Below are positions 17,052 to 23,669 of a stretch of 35,748 nucleotides of DNA, one piece after another; positions within the stretch are counted from its first letter, which is position 1, and each line of letters begins with the position of its first letter. Made by a program: the position numbers and the translations under genes. This stretch comes from a virus. The DNA lies in the IMG/VR virus record IMGVR_UViG_3300036861_000719, positions 1 through 35,748 of that record. One strand, 5' to 3'. The notes beneath the pieces were generated by a model. The model was given only the letters and a program-made list of their open reading frames with translations, had not been told where the DNA came from and did no database searches.

Positions 17052-18511
17052 CAGAAGATCGCCAGTTCGCCGACGTCGCTTTCGACCGCCGACCACAGCG
17101 CCAACGTCGCCGCCACCAGCGGCGCGATATTCACCGTCGACTTCGTCCGTGACCACGCCCACCTGTCCACCAGCGGCCGCGCCTTCGCGCCCCGGATCGC
17201 CAGCAGCAACTCATCCTGACCGATATGCCTGAGCGTCTCCTCGCCGATCGCGTCCACGAACACCGAGCACGCCTGCCCGTATTCATTCGCGTCCAACCGG
17301 CGCACCTTGATCCCAGCGTCATCAGCCTTGCGCGCCATCGCCGCCGCCGGCCCGTACCCGTCACAGACGATCTCCGCCACCTCATGCTTGGCATACAACT
17401 CCGCCAGACGAGGCGCCAACCAGCCCGTCCCCGCGCCAGCGCTGACAACCTCAACATGAAGCTTCCCCTGCTCGTTCCGCCCCGCAGCCAGGATCGCCGT
17501 CTGCCGCTCAGGCGACACGTCAAACGCCAGACAGATCGGATCCAGCAGCACCGACTCGGGATCCTCCAGCGCCAGCCAGTCGTCGACCGACACGAGAACA
17601 TCGGCTGAAACGTCCGTCGCCGGATAGTCACCGACACCCAGGAGTTCGACCACGAAACCGCGGAACGACATTGCCCGCCGCTCCCACTCCATGTGCTCCT
17701 CCGTCACACGGCCCCTCGCGATCGCGAAATTCACGCGCCTCCACAGCTCCTTGTCCAGCGCCGTCTCGTCCGCCACGTCGTCGGGATGCTCAGCGTCCAA
17801 CGACCACTCGAAATACGCCAGCGCAGGATCCTCCCCGGCGATGCCGCGCTCACGCACCCGCGTCCACACGACACCCTGATCGTGAATCTCCTGGTCGACC
17901 GCCGACCCCGCGTACCACAGCTGCGGCCCACGCTCCGCTTTCGACGCGCGGATGATCGGCATCGCCGCCGAATGCGCCGCCTCCGAGATGATCATCGCCT
18001 CATCCAGCACCAGCAGATCGACACCGGCGAACCCGCGCATACCGCTCTTCGTGCGTGTCTTGAACTCGATCCGCGCGCCATCCTGCAGCTCGATCGACTC
18101 CTCGCCATGCGAATACCGGTAGCCGATGATCCGACCGGACGGGTTCCGCTTCACGAGCGAATGCAAGTCCGGGCAGTCACGCACCACTGCCTCGAGCCGG
18201 TTGAAATGCTCCGCCGAAGTCTTGAACTCGTGCGCCGTGTGAATGATCAACCGCTCACCCAACTCGAACAGTCCGAACAGCTCGCGCGCGATCAGGATCT
18301 CGCCCTTCCCATTCTGGCGCGGCATGTTCACGCCCACCTCGCGCGTCTGCCAACGACTGTCACCGCGCAAAGCGAGCGATGCCTCGAGCACGAGCTCTTG
18401 CTCAGGATCGAGCGTCATCCCCACTCGCCGAGCGAACGCGACCGCCTCACCACCAAGCGACCCGGCCGCCTCCGGCACACGCTCGATCCGCGGGCGAATG
18501 AGATCGATCAC
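17051..18511 (-). CDS. terL: Terminase large subunit
   Basis: This 486-residue motor and nuclease packages DNA into the prohead. Walker A is VNMPRQNGKGE (about residues 61-71) and Walker B is VDLLVLDEAMII (about 164-175). A coupling block (IIHTAHEFKTSAEHFNRLEA) matches Terminase_1/HK97-type proteins. The nuclease domain begins near CLAFDVSPERQTAILAAGRN with further acidic residues in EIVCDGYGPAAAM. A GTG at 18511 makes a GTGA overlap with HNH; a GTG one codon upstream is an alternative. The stop overlaps the portal ATG (TGATG). Confidence 0.95.
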   Translation of the reverse strand: MIDLIRPRIERVPEAAGSLGGEAVAFARRVGMTLDPEQELVLEASLALRGDSRWQTREVGVNMPRQNGKGEILIARELFGLFELGERLIIHTAHEFKTSAEHFNRLEAVVRDCPDLHSLVKRNPSGRIIGYRYSHGEESIELQDGARIEFKTRTKSGMRGFAGVDLLVLDEAMIISEAAHSAAMPIIRASKAERGPQLWYAGSAVDQEIHDQGVVWTRVRERGIAGEDPALAYFEWSLDAEHPDDVADETALDKELWRRVNFAIARGRVTEEHMEWERRAMSFRGFVVELLGVGDYPATDVSADVLVSVDDWLALEDPESVLLDPICLAFDVSPERQTAILAAGRNEQGKLHVEVVSAGAGTGWLAPRLAELYAKHEVAEIVCDGYGPAAAMARKADDAGIKVRRLDANEYGQACSVFVDAIGEETLRHIGQDELLLAIRGAKARPLVDRWAWSRTKSTVNIAPLVAATLALWSAVESDVGELAIF

Positions 18512-18816
18512 CACGCCCGCGACTGCCTCCGCTTACGCAACCCCGGCCGCGACGCCTCCAGGTTGCACCGCTCATGACTCGGCCCCAGATAGCCGCGACG
18601 GTCATCCCGATGATCGAGATTCCACCGCTCACCCGGCAGAATCCTGTTGCCACAACGGGCACAATCCACCAGTCCCCTAGCAACAATCGGAGCCCATCGA
18701 GCGTGAATCCGCTGGTGTACGCACCCATAGCCGCGAAACGTTGTCGAACGCCGCGAACGCCTGCGAACTGGTGCTAGGGAGAGAAAAGTGCCTTCGGGGG
18801 TCGTGGCGGATGGCAA
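18508..18816 (-). CDS. HNH endonuclease adjacent to terminase
   Basis: The 102-residue HNH protein has GYGCVHQRIHARWAPIVARG, LVDCARCGNRILPGERWNLD and HRDDRRGYLGPSHERCN, a complete one-metal HNH core with zinc-binding Cys pair. HNH proteins beside the large terminase are needed for cos cleavage and packaging in HK97-type phages. The best start is a TTG at 18816. No typical small terminase gene is seen, so this nuclease may act with the large subunit. It overlaps the terminase start. Confidence 0.82.
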   Translation of the reverse strand: MPSATTPEGTFLSLAPVRRRSRRSTTFRGYGCVHQRIHARWAPIVARGLVDCARCGNRILPGERWNLDHRDDRRGYLGPSHERCNLEASRPGLRKRRQSRAW

Positions 18817-18821
18817 GACTT

Positions 18822-18838
18822 AAAAAACCTTCTGGGTT
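18822..18838 (-). terminator. Weak intrinsic-terminator-like site before packaging genes
   Basis: On the transcript AACC-CAGAA-GGTT is followed by a T run (GGTTTTTT). The stem is only four pairs, so termination would be partial at best. It lies between the early/small-gene region and the HNH-terminase genes, just upstream of the TTG start at 18816. Confidence 0.25.
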
Positions 18839-18850
18839 GTTTGGGCGTTA

Positions 18851-19012
18851 CTAATCGCTGAGGTGATGGCGAGGGTTGTGAATGGCCAGTTGGTAGACGT
18901 GCGTTCGCGTTGTGATGTGAATCCCGAACCAAACTGGGCCGCGGAGAAGCACGATGCCTGAGCGGCTTCCAACTTTAATGAGGCGCCTGATTGTTAGAAG
19001 GTTGGTGGGCAT
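18851..19012 (-). CDS. Small hypothetical protein
   Basis: The 53-residue protein begins PTNLLTIRRLIKVGSRSGIV, with VWFGIHITTRTHVYQLAIHN near the end; strand-rich and basic. The ATG at 19012 follows a GAAAGGGCGG stretch that lies in the third hairpin. A GTG at 19078 would give 75 residues but has a purine-rich site only two bases away. Start and reality are uncertain. Confidence 0.45.
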   Translation of the reverse strand: MPTNLLTIRRLIKVGSRSGIVLLRGPVWFGIHITTRTHVYQLAIHNPRHHLSD

Positions 19013-19018
19013 GAGTAA

Positions 19019-19088
19019 GCCGCCCTTTCGAGCGGCTGAAGAGACACGTGTGGCGTGGCGGGCAGGCAGGAAGTCCACGTCTCCTGCC
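19019..19088 (-). other. Three consecutive RNA hairpins in a gene gap
   Basis: On the transcript, GGCAGGA (19088-19082) pairs with TCCTGCC (19071-19065) around a ten-base loop. Then CACG pairs with CGTG at 19057-19045. GCCGCTC-GAAA-GGGCGGC (19036-19019) forms a seven-pair stem with a GAAA tetraloop, ending six bases before an ATG. This 97-base gap is otherwise empty. It could be a leader or processing element. I did not find a tRNA fold. Confidence 0.45.
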
Positions 19089-19109
19089 GTACCGGGGACG
19101 GTAGCAGCG

Positions 19110-19340
19110 CTACATGACGGAGCGCAAGAGCTCGGCTACGGGATCGCTACCTGGGCTGACACCGGCTACTCCTCGGGCGACGATCGGAAAGCCGCGAAGG
19201 CGCCGTGAATCGCCGGCGAGCGTGACCTTGACGACGGTCGAGGTGGGGTTCGGGTCGGTTTCGGCGAGGATGGCTGCGATGCGTTGGAGGTCGTGTGCTT
19301 TTTCGGCGTGTCGGCGGTGGCGCGGCAGGATGCGGCTCAT
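19110..19340 (-). CDS. Small basic hypothetical protein
   Basis: The 76-residue protein is basic at its N-terminus (SRILPRHRRHAEKAHDLQRI) with strands PTSTVVKVTLAGD further on. ATGA overlap with the upstream gene. It ends in VAELLRSVM before the TAG at 19110. No family recognised. Confidence 0.5.
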   Translation of the reverse strand: MSRILPRHRRHAEKAHDLQRIAAILAETDPNPTSTVVKVTLAGDSRRLRGFPIVARGVAGVSPGSDPVAELLRSVM

Positions 19341-19597
19341 CGCGCTTCTCGGTAATCGTCCTTGTGCTCAGCTAGAACTTTCTCGATCGCATCACGGTAG
19401 GGCTGGACATGCTCGGCGTATCCCTCGATGGCGATGAGCATCCTCGGTCCTGGTTTGCTCTCGAGGTTGCCCTTCTGGAAGTTGGGAAGGTTCACCGCTG
19501 GTCGTTCCCAGGTGATGTTGATCACGCTGGCGAGGTAGCGCTCTCCGAACAGCGAGCGTACGGCCATCTCGTCGCGATACGTCTCGAACTCTCTCAT
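19337..19597 (-). CDS. Small hypothetical protein
   Basis: The 86-residue protein has the regions SLFGERYLASVINITWERPA, NFQKGNLESKPGPRMLIAIE and a C-terminal helix QPYRDAIEKVLAEHKDDYRE. It is probably a small alpha/beta protein. ATG start overlaps the upstream stop. No function assigned. Confidence 0.55.
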   Translation of the reverse strand: MREFETYRDEMAVRSLFGERYLASVINITWERPAVNLPNFQKGNLESKPGPRMLIAIEGYAEHVQPYRDAIEKVLAEHKDDYREAR

Positions 19598-19812
19598 GCT
19601 GCGTGCTCCTTCGGGTAGTCGGGGTGCGCGTTGATCTTGACATCGGCTTCCGCGAGCCGATCGCGGATTGCGCGGCGGCTGACTTGGCAGTGGATCGCTA
19701 TCTCGCGTTCTGTCATTCCGTTGGCGTGTAGGCGGTAGGCGAGTAGCTGTTTGGCGGTGAGCACTTGTTCGGCGATCTGGCGGACGGCGGGGTCGAGGGT
19801 GTGCCAGCTCAT
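19594..19812 (-). CDS. Sigma-70-region-4-like HTH protein
   Basis: The 72-residue protein carries an HTH: TAKQLLAYRLHANGMTEREI then AIHCQVSRRAIRDRLAEADV. This matches region 4 of sigma factors and related transcription or small-terminase domains. Candidates are a transcriptional regulator of the late operon or a packaging small subunit, since no small terminase is otherwise visible. ATG overlaps the upstream stop. Confidence 0.65.
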   Translation of the reverse strand: MSWHTLDPAVRQIAEQVLTAKQLLAYRLHANGMTEREIAIHCQVSRRAIRDRLAEADVKINAHPDYPKEHAA

Positions 19813-19964
19813 CGGCGTGGCTTCTTCGGATGCTTTGGTTTCGGCTTGGGCCAGGGTGCGTATCCGACCGGGCGCTTGGTGGTTTCCTGCAGGTGGACGG
19901 TGATGGTGCACGTGGCTGCTGGTTTGATTGGCCCGTTGTCGGGTTCGTGGAAGTGGACGCTCAT
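19809..19964 (-). CDS. Small basic hypothetical protein
   Basis: The 51-residue protein begins SVHFHEPDNGPIKPAATCTI and ends with a lysine/proline-rich tail (YAPWPKPKPKHPKKPRR), suggesting nucleic-acid binding. ATG and stop overlap both neighbours. The upstream frame is a shadow. Confidence 0.5.
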   Translation of the reverse strand: MSVHFHEPDNGPIKPAATCTITVHLQETTKRPVGYAPWPKPKPKHPKKPRR

Positions 19965-20059
19965 CGGCGTAGCCACCAGACGACGGCGAGGCCGAGCGGG
20001 ATGAAGATGAGCTCGGTGTAGACGAGATTCCAGGTGACGAGGGTGGCGGTGTCGGTCAC
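19961..20059 (-). CDS. 32-residue single-span membrane peptide
   Basis: GTG at 20059 three bases after the preceding TAG. The peptide is one hydrophobic helix (YTELIFIPLGLAVVWW) ending LRR. Its stop overlaps the next ATG (ATGA). It is short but has a clear membrane signature and operon fit. Confidence 0.5.
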   Translation of the reverse strand: MTDTATLVTWNLVYTELIFIPLGLAVVWWLRR

Positions 20060-20062
20060 GGT

Positions 20063-20722
20063 CTAGAACGGGATGTCGTCGTTGTCGCTCGCTGCGACGG
20101 GCTCGGGTTGCGGCTGATGTTTGGCGATCAGCTCGTGAAGGTTGACGGCGGCGGCTAGCTGTTTTCGTTCGTGCCAGTGGATCCAGGGTTTGGTTTGGTA
20201 GGCGAGCGTGGCGGTTTCGGCTTGTTGGCCGCGCGTTCGTTCGCTGTGCCAGAGGTCGATGAAGCGTTGGGCGAGCGTGGTATCGCCGGTGAGCTGGTAT
20301 TCGCGGGTGGGGTTGTTGTCCTCGTCGGCGACGATTACGGCTTGCGCGTACGGGTGTAGTGGCGCGTTGGCGCCGAACAGGATGTCGAGCATGGCTTCTT
20401 CGCGGTCGAGGTAGAGGCCGGCGTTGTGGAGCCAGGTTTCGCTGTTGCGGATGCGTTGTTCGCGTTGGTGGGCGCCGGTGATTCTGATGTCGGGGAGGTC
20501 GCGGGTGAGTCGTTGTCGGAGGACGCTCCAGGGGTAGCGGATGGTTTGGCCGGCGTCGATGTCGGCCGCGAGTTGGTCGACGTGTTCGCGGACGGTCCAA
20601 GGTTTGTCTTGGAAGACGTTGAGGATGGCTTGTTCGTCGTCGGGGCGGAGGTTGTGGGCGGCGAGGATCCTGGTGGCGCGGGCGCGTTCTTCGCTCCAGA
20701 CCCATTCGTCGTGTTCGGTCAT
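20063..20722 (-). CDS. Hypothetical protein with SSB-type C-terminal tail
   Basis: The 219-residue protein is mainly helical. Its last residues, AASDNDDIPF, closely match the acidic tail (DDDIPF) with which bacterial SSB recruits replication and repair proteins. No OB fold is evident in the body (for example ILAAHNLRPDDEQAILNVFQ, WHERKQLAAAVNLHELIAKH). It overlaps the initiator stop by four bases. It may act as a loader or adaptor at the fork. An SSB diverged beyond recognition is an alternative. Confidence 0.65.
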   Translation of the reverse strand: MTEHDEWVWSEERARATRILAAHNLRPDDEQAILNVFQDKPWTVREHVDQLAADIDAGQTIRYPWSVLRQRLTRDLPDIRITGAHQREQRIRNSETWLHNAGLYLDREEAMLDILFGANAPLHPYAQAVIVADEDNNPTREYQLTGDTTLAQRFIDLWHSERTRGQQAETATLAYQTKPWIHWHERKQLAAAVNLHELIAKHQPQPEPVAASDNDDIPF

Positions 20723-21420
20723 GCGTGCTCCTCGAGTTGCGCGAGCTGGTCGCGGTTGGTTGTTCCGATCGTTTGAAATCCGTCCCGTTCCGTTTCGGTG
20801 CGGGATTCGGCGACGCGTTGTCGGGAGAGCTCGAAGGAGGCTTGGATTTCTGCTTCGGTGTATTTGGCGGCTCGCGCGCGGGTGTTCTCAGTTCCGGTGG
20901 GGGGCGGGTTTAGATCACGGTTGAACCCTTCTCCCACCTCTTCAACCAGCAACCTATTCAACCGCAGGGGTTTCGAAAGGGGTTTCCAAACCTCTTCGGG
21001 AAGGGGTTTTAGAAGGGGTTCTCCGGAAGTGAAGATTTCCGGGTATTCATGCGCCAGGATCAGCCTGATCGTCTCGCTCTGCAGCTGCTCGAACTGCTTG
21101 CGGGCCGACTTGACGAGGTTGCCGACCTTTTCGACGCCGTCGTGGCGGATGAACGTGCGCACGAGCAGCTCTTCGAAGTCCCAGTCGGCGTAGATGTAGC
21201 GTTCGTTTTGGAGCTCGTCGAGGAGCGCGGTGACGCTGGTTTCGGTGGTGTCAGCGCTCAGCCTGGCCCAGCGTCGCGGTGCCAGGTGGAGTACGCCTAG
21301 GTTGTTGATCTGGGGTTGGCTGATCAGCAGCTGGTAGAGCCATTGGCAGGAGTGCGGGAGTTCGCGCCAGTCGTCTTGTGACCAGGCGCTGCCTTTGAAG
21401 GCGGCGAATGTGCGGGCCAT
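20719..21420 (-). CDS. Replication initiator-like DNA-binding protein
   Basis: The 233-residue protein looks like the winged-helix replication organisers of actinophages. The N-terminal 110 residues contain WRELPHSCQWLYQLLISQPQ, NNLGVLHLAPRRWARLSADT, VTALLDELQNERYIY and LVRTFIRHDGVEKVG, a wHTH arrangement. Residues about 134-152 carry four [K/E]PL units that reflect AGGGGTT-type DNA repeats, and the C-terminal half is disordered and acidic. TGATG overlap with the preceding gene. The protein could bind its own gene, as lambda O does. Confidence 0.7.
   Translation of the reverse strand: MARTFAAFKGSAWSQDDWRELPHSCQWLYQLLISQPQINNLGVLHLAPRRWARLSADTTETSVTALLDELQNERYIYADWDFEELLVRTFIRHDGVEKVGNLVKSARKQFEQLQSETIRLILAHEYPEIFTSGEPLLKPLPEEVWKPLSKPLRLNRLLVEEVGEGFNRDLNPPPTGTENTRARAAKYTEAEIQASFELSRQRVAESRTETERDGFQTIGTTNRDQLAQLEEHA
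20919..21021. repeat. Iteron-like repeat cluster, candidate replication origin
   Basis: Four copies of [CA]AGGGGTT[TC] lie with G-run starts at 20967, 20979, 21003 and 21015, i.e. spacings 12, 24 and 12. Three copies of TTCAACC or its complement are at 20919-20927, 20941-20947 and 20957-20963. A GGTTT-CC-AAACC inverted repeat spans 20981-20992. All lie within the initiator gene, in the segment between its DNA-binding domain and its C-terminal part. Direct repeats in the initiator gene are typical of lambdoid origins. Confidence 0.5.
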
Positions 21421-21626
21421 CAGCCGGCCGCCCATTCGTGTTCGCGGCAGTAGTGCTGTTTCGGCCGTGTGGGGTGGCCGCAGAGCAGGCAGTGTCCGGG
21501 GAATCGGCGCATGTTGCCAGGCTGCCCTGTTTTGGCTGGGTTGTCACTGTTCGGCATGTTGTCCACAGACTGTTGAACGGTGTCTTGTAGTTGGCTTTTC
21601 TTGTAGCCTTGCCCTGGTTTGCTCAT
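21420..21626 (-). CDS. Small Cys/His protein upstream of replication initiator
   Basis: The 68-residue protein has a Gln/Asn-rich N-terminus (YKKSQLQDTVQQSVDNMPNS), then CLLCGHPT and HYCREHEW. These five ligands suggest a zinc site. The stop overlaps the initiator ATG (TGATG). It begins after a 23-base gap that contains only a seven-codon open frame. Confidence 0.5.
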   Translation of the reverse strand: MSKPGQGYKKSQLQDTVQQSVDNMPNSDNPAKTGQPGNMRRFPGHCLLCGHPTRPKQHYCREHEWAAG

Positions 21627-21649
21627 CCCCCAATGAGTCTTTCCACAGG

Positions 21650-21835
21650 TCAGTAGGGGATCCCGGTGAAGTCATTGGGGTCGTAGGTGACGGTGCCGGC
21701 GCCGTTGCAGACGCGACAAGTGTTTTGCACCATCCAGCCGTCGGGGATGCGGACTGGTTGTTGCTTGATGCCTGTGCCTTTGCAGGCTGGGCAGGGCCAG
21801 AGTTTGTCGAGCGTGAGTTGCGCGGGTGCTGTCAT
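21650..21835 (-). CDS. Small DnaJ-like zinc-finger protein
   Basis: The 61-residue protein has CPACKGTG and CRVCNGAGTV, which are two of the CxxCxGxG repeats of the DnaJ cysteine-rich domain, separated by about 25 residues. One zinc would be held by the four cysteines. No J domain or other chaperone part is present. It may bind unfolded protein or nucleic acid. ATG overlaps the upstream stop. Confidence 0.65.
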   Translation of the reverse strand: MTAPAQLTLDKLWPCPACKGTGIKQQPVRIPDGWMVQNTCRVCNGAGTVTYDPNDFTGIPY

Positions 21836-22029
21836 GCGGCTGCCTGTCTTCGTTTCTGGGTCCATCCGTCGATGCCGCTCTTGTACGGGGGTAGCGGGTG
21901 GCCGTGCCAGGTGCGGGCGCAGGTCATGGCGTGGAACGGGTCGCGGTGGTCGCGCGCGAACTTAGGGACTTGTTGGTCGCAGCCGGGGAGGGCGCAGAGC
22001 CCGTCGGGGCGAGGGGCTGGATCGTTCAC
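21832..22029 (-). CDS. Small putative zinc-binding protein
   Basis: The 65-residue protein contains LCALPGCDQQVPKFARDHRD and HAMTCARTWHGHP, a C-x4-C ... H ... C pattern seen in short Zn-binding domains. Overlaps neighbours by four bases at both ends. Confidence 0.5.
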   Translation of the reverse strand: MNDPAPRPDGLCALPGCDQQVPKFARDHRDPFHAMTCARTWHGHPLPPYKSGIDGWTQKRRQAAA

Positions 22030-22235
22030 TGGCGCGCCTCGGTCTTCGCGAGGACGGCGCGGAATGCGTCACGCTCGCGTTCTGCTATGGCCATCCGCCG
22101 GCGTAGCACGCTTAGGGATCGACGTGCGCTGCGCCAGTAGTTCGCGTCGAAGTCGCGGCCGTCGAGCAGGCGCGCGTCTCTTTCGCCGCGAGCGAGTGCC
22201 TCGGCGACGCGAACCGCATGAGGCGTTCGCGTCAC
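22026..22235 (-). CDS. Small basic helical protein
   Basis: The 69-residue protein contains RVAEALARGERDARLLDGRD and RSLSVLRRRMAIAERERDAF. It is Arg-rich and helical. GTG start and stop overlap both neighbours. No known family. Confidence 0.5.
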   Translation of the reverse strand: MTRTPHAVRVAEALARGERDARLLDGRDFDANYWRSARRSLSVLRRRMAIAERERDAFRAVLAKTEARQ

Positions 22236-22489
22236 TCCGCCTCCTCGGTTTCCGCGAGCGCGGCGCGGGCGGCCTCGCTGATCTGTTCGTAGCTCGGGAT
22301 CTTTTCCTCGTCCGTCTCCTCGACGAATGCTAGGAAGAGCTGCGCGGCCTGCTCATACCGTTCCAGCCGCGCGCGGACGCGGGCGAGGGCGGCGTCCAGC
22401 TCGCAGCGACGGCATCTCGGTAGGTGCTTCGTCCACGCATAATCATGCGCCACAGGGAATCTTTCCGCGATCAGGTCGAGGTCGTTCAC
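22232..22489 (-). CDS. Small helical protein with CRRC motif
   Basis: The 85-residue protein has HLPRCRRCELDAALARVR followed by two long acidic helices ending ISEAARAALAETEEAE. GTG start overlaps the upstream stop. A single CxxC may pair with another subunit. Function unknown. Confidence 0.5.
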   Translation of the reverse strand: MNDLDLIAERFPVAHDYAWTKHLPRCRRCELDAALARVRARLERYEQAAQLFLAFVEETDEEKIPSYEQISEAARAALAETEEAE

Positions 22490-22683
22490 GCCCCAGCCTT
22501 TTCGACTTCCGTGAGGGCCTGCTGCAGTTCGCGCTCATCCTGCTCAAGTGCGGCGATCACCGAAGCGAAGGTCTCACCGTTCCCCGTCAATTGATCCGGT
22601 GTTCCGAAATGCCGATAGCGGTAGAGATTGTCCTGCACGTTGCTGAGCGCGCTTCTTATGGCTTTGACGCCTGCGTTGTTCAT
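22486..22683 (-). CDS. Small hypothetical protein
   Basis: The 65-residue helical protein contains KAIRSALSNVQDNLYRYRHF and ASVIAALEQDERELQQALTE, a likely coiled coil. The ATG at 22683 overlaps the RuvC-like stop. The upstream extension of the frame is a shadow. Confidence 0.55.
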   Translation of the reverse strand: MNNAGVKAIRSALSNVQDNLYRYRHFGTPDQLTGNGETFASVIAALEQDERELQQALTEVEKAGA

Positions 22684-23207
22684 ATGACCACCGCCGGCCT
22701 TTCCACGAGCCTGGACACGGCGAGAGCCAGACAGAATGCGTCGCAAGCGTCCTGGGACGGGGACTCGTGCGTGAAGTAGATCATCTGCGTAAACGGCGGC
22801 CGCCACGGATCAGAGGCCATTCCCAGCCGCATACCCAGACAGGTCTTAGCGAACTTCTCGACATCCTCCTTGCTGGCCCGTCCGGACAGTCCCACGTGCT
22901 TGCGCCAAGCGCTCGGCGGCAGCGGCGTCACCAGCAAATCCCTCGGTAAACATGCGAGTATCGCGCCCTGCAATCGCATCATCACGCCGGTGCCTTGCTT
23001 TCCCGCCGGGTGTTCGATCGCCAGGGCTTCGATGTCGTCCCAGATCATGGCTGTCCGGGGTGGCATGGCGTCTCTGACGTGGCGGGTGCGGTCAAACGCG
23101 TCGGCGCCGTTGAGCGGGTAGCGGCGCCATTCGGCGGCGTGGCTGTCGGCGTCGATGGTGACGAGGTCGACGGCGAAGCTGCTGAAGTCGATGCCAGCAG
23201 TTTTCAC
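22680..23207 (-). CDS. RuvC-like Holliday junction resolvase
   Basis: The 175-residue protein has an RNase H-like fold with spaced acidic residues. AGIDFSSFAVDLVTID gives D7 on the first strand, ALAIEHPAGKQGTGV gives a second-strand E, and SPSQDACDAFCLALA gives the C-terminal Asp pair. The motif LPPSAWRKHVGLSGRASKED is a typical RuvC-family segment. It would cut branched DNA made during recombination or replication before packaging. ATGA overlap with the upstream gene. Length fits the family. Compared with host RuvC, it is the phage variant with a shortened loop. Confidence 0.8.
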   Translation of the reverse strand: MKTAGIDFSSFAVDLVTIDADSHAAEWRRYPLNGADAFDRTRHVRDAMPPRTAMIWDDIEALAIEHPAGKQGTGVMMRLQGAILACLPRDLLVTPLPPSAWRKHVGLSGRASKEDVEKFAKTCLGMRLGMASDPWRPPFTQMIYFTHESPSQDACDAFCLALAVSRLVERPAVVI

Positions 23208-23398
23208 GCCAATTCCGCCATGAGTTTTGTCCTGACTGACGATGGTGCAGGCGAGTAGCCGAGCGCGATCACCGTACGTTGGTCCGGGGCGAGCAGCACC
23301 GTGACGTCCCAGCCAGCGCGCCGCAACTGTTTCCAGTCCTCGAGGTGCCGGGCCAGTTGCTTGTCGGTGGCGACGCGTTCGATGAAGTAGTCCGTCAT
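23204..23398 (-). CDS. Small hypothetical protein
   Basis: The 64-residue protein contains ATDKQLARHLEDWKQLRRAG and the strand WDVTVLLAPDQRTVIALGYS. The ATG at 23398 overlaps the upstream stop and its own stop overlaps the RuvC-like gene. The helix plus strand pair suggests a small alpha/beta fold. No function assigned. Confidence 0.55.
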   Translation of the reverse strand: MTDYFIERVATDKQLARHLEDWKQLRRAGWDVTVLLAPDQRTVIALGYSPAPSSVRTKLMAELA

Positions 23399-23622
23399 CG
23401 TTGGCTGATCCCTCTCGGCGGGCAGGCGCGGAACGGGGGCGGCCACTCGTTAAGCGAGATCCCGGGCGGCAGCGGTCGTTGTGTCCCGGCTATAGCGAAG
23501 GACGGGAGCGTCGAGTTCTGTGGCTGCCAGCCGCACGTCAGACACTCATCGTTCGGCCCGCGTTCACATGGCCAGTCGCCGTACTCGTCGGGGCCGCTCG
23601 GGCAGATGAACGCGGGATTCAT
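23395..23622 (-). CDS. Small Cys/Pro-rich hypothetical protein
   Basis: The 75-residue protein begins NPAFICPSGPDEYGDWPCER and has DECLTCGWQPQ, so four cysteines could hold one zinc. The C-terminus is Pro-rich (EWPPPFRACPP). ATG overlaps the mini-ORF stop. Family unknown. Confidence 0.55.
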   Translation of the reverse strand: MNPAFICPSGPDEYGDWPCERGPNDECLTCGWQPQNSTLPSFAIAGTQRPLPPGISLNEWPPPFRACPPRGISQR

Positions 23623-23669
23623 GCTCCGCGGCTCCCGATGATCCGGTACGTGTCGCAGGTGCAGCTCAC
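23619..23669 (-). CDS. Putative 16-residue Cys-containing mini-protein
   Basis: A GTG overlapping the upstream TGA and a TGA overlapping the next ATG (ATGA) define a 16-codon ORF, MSCTCDTYRIIGSRGA. It exactly bridges the gap and contains CxC. Short peptides can be chance, but both overlaps fit the operon style. Confidence 0.35.
   Translation of the reverse strand: MSCTCDTYRIIGSRGA

Noticed and set aside
17693-18577. Plus-strand frame of 294 codons
   Set aside because: It mirrors the terminase gene and is Arg/His-rich, as expected of a shadow.
19019-19088. Possible tRNA-like fold
   Set aside because: The stems lack an acceptor arm and a proper T-arm; only separate hairpins are seen.
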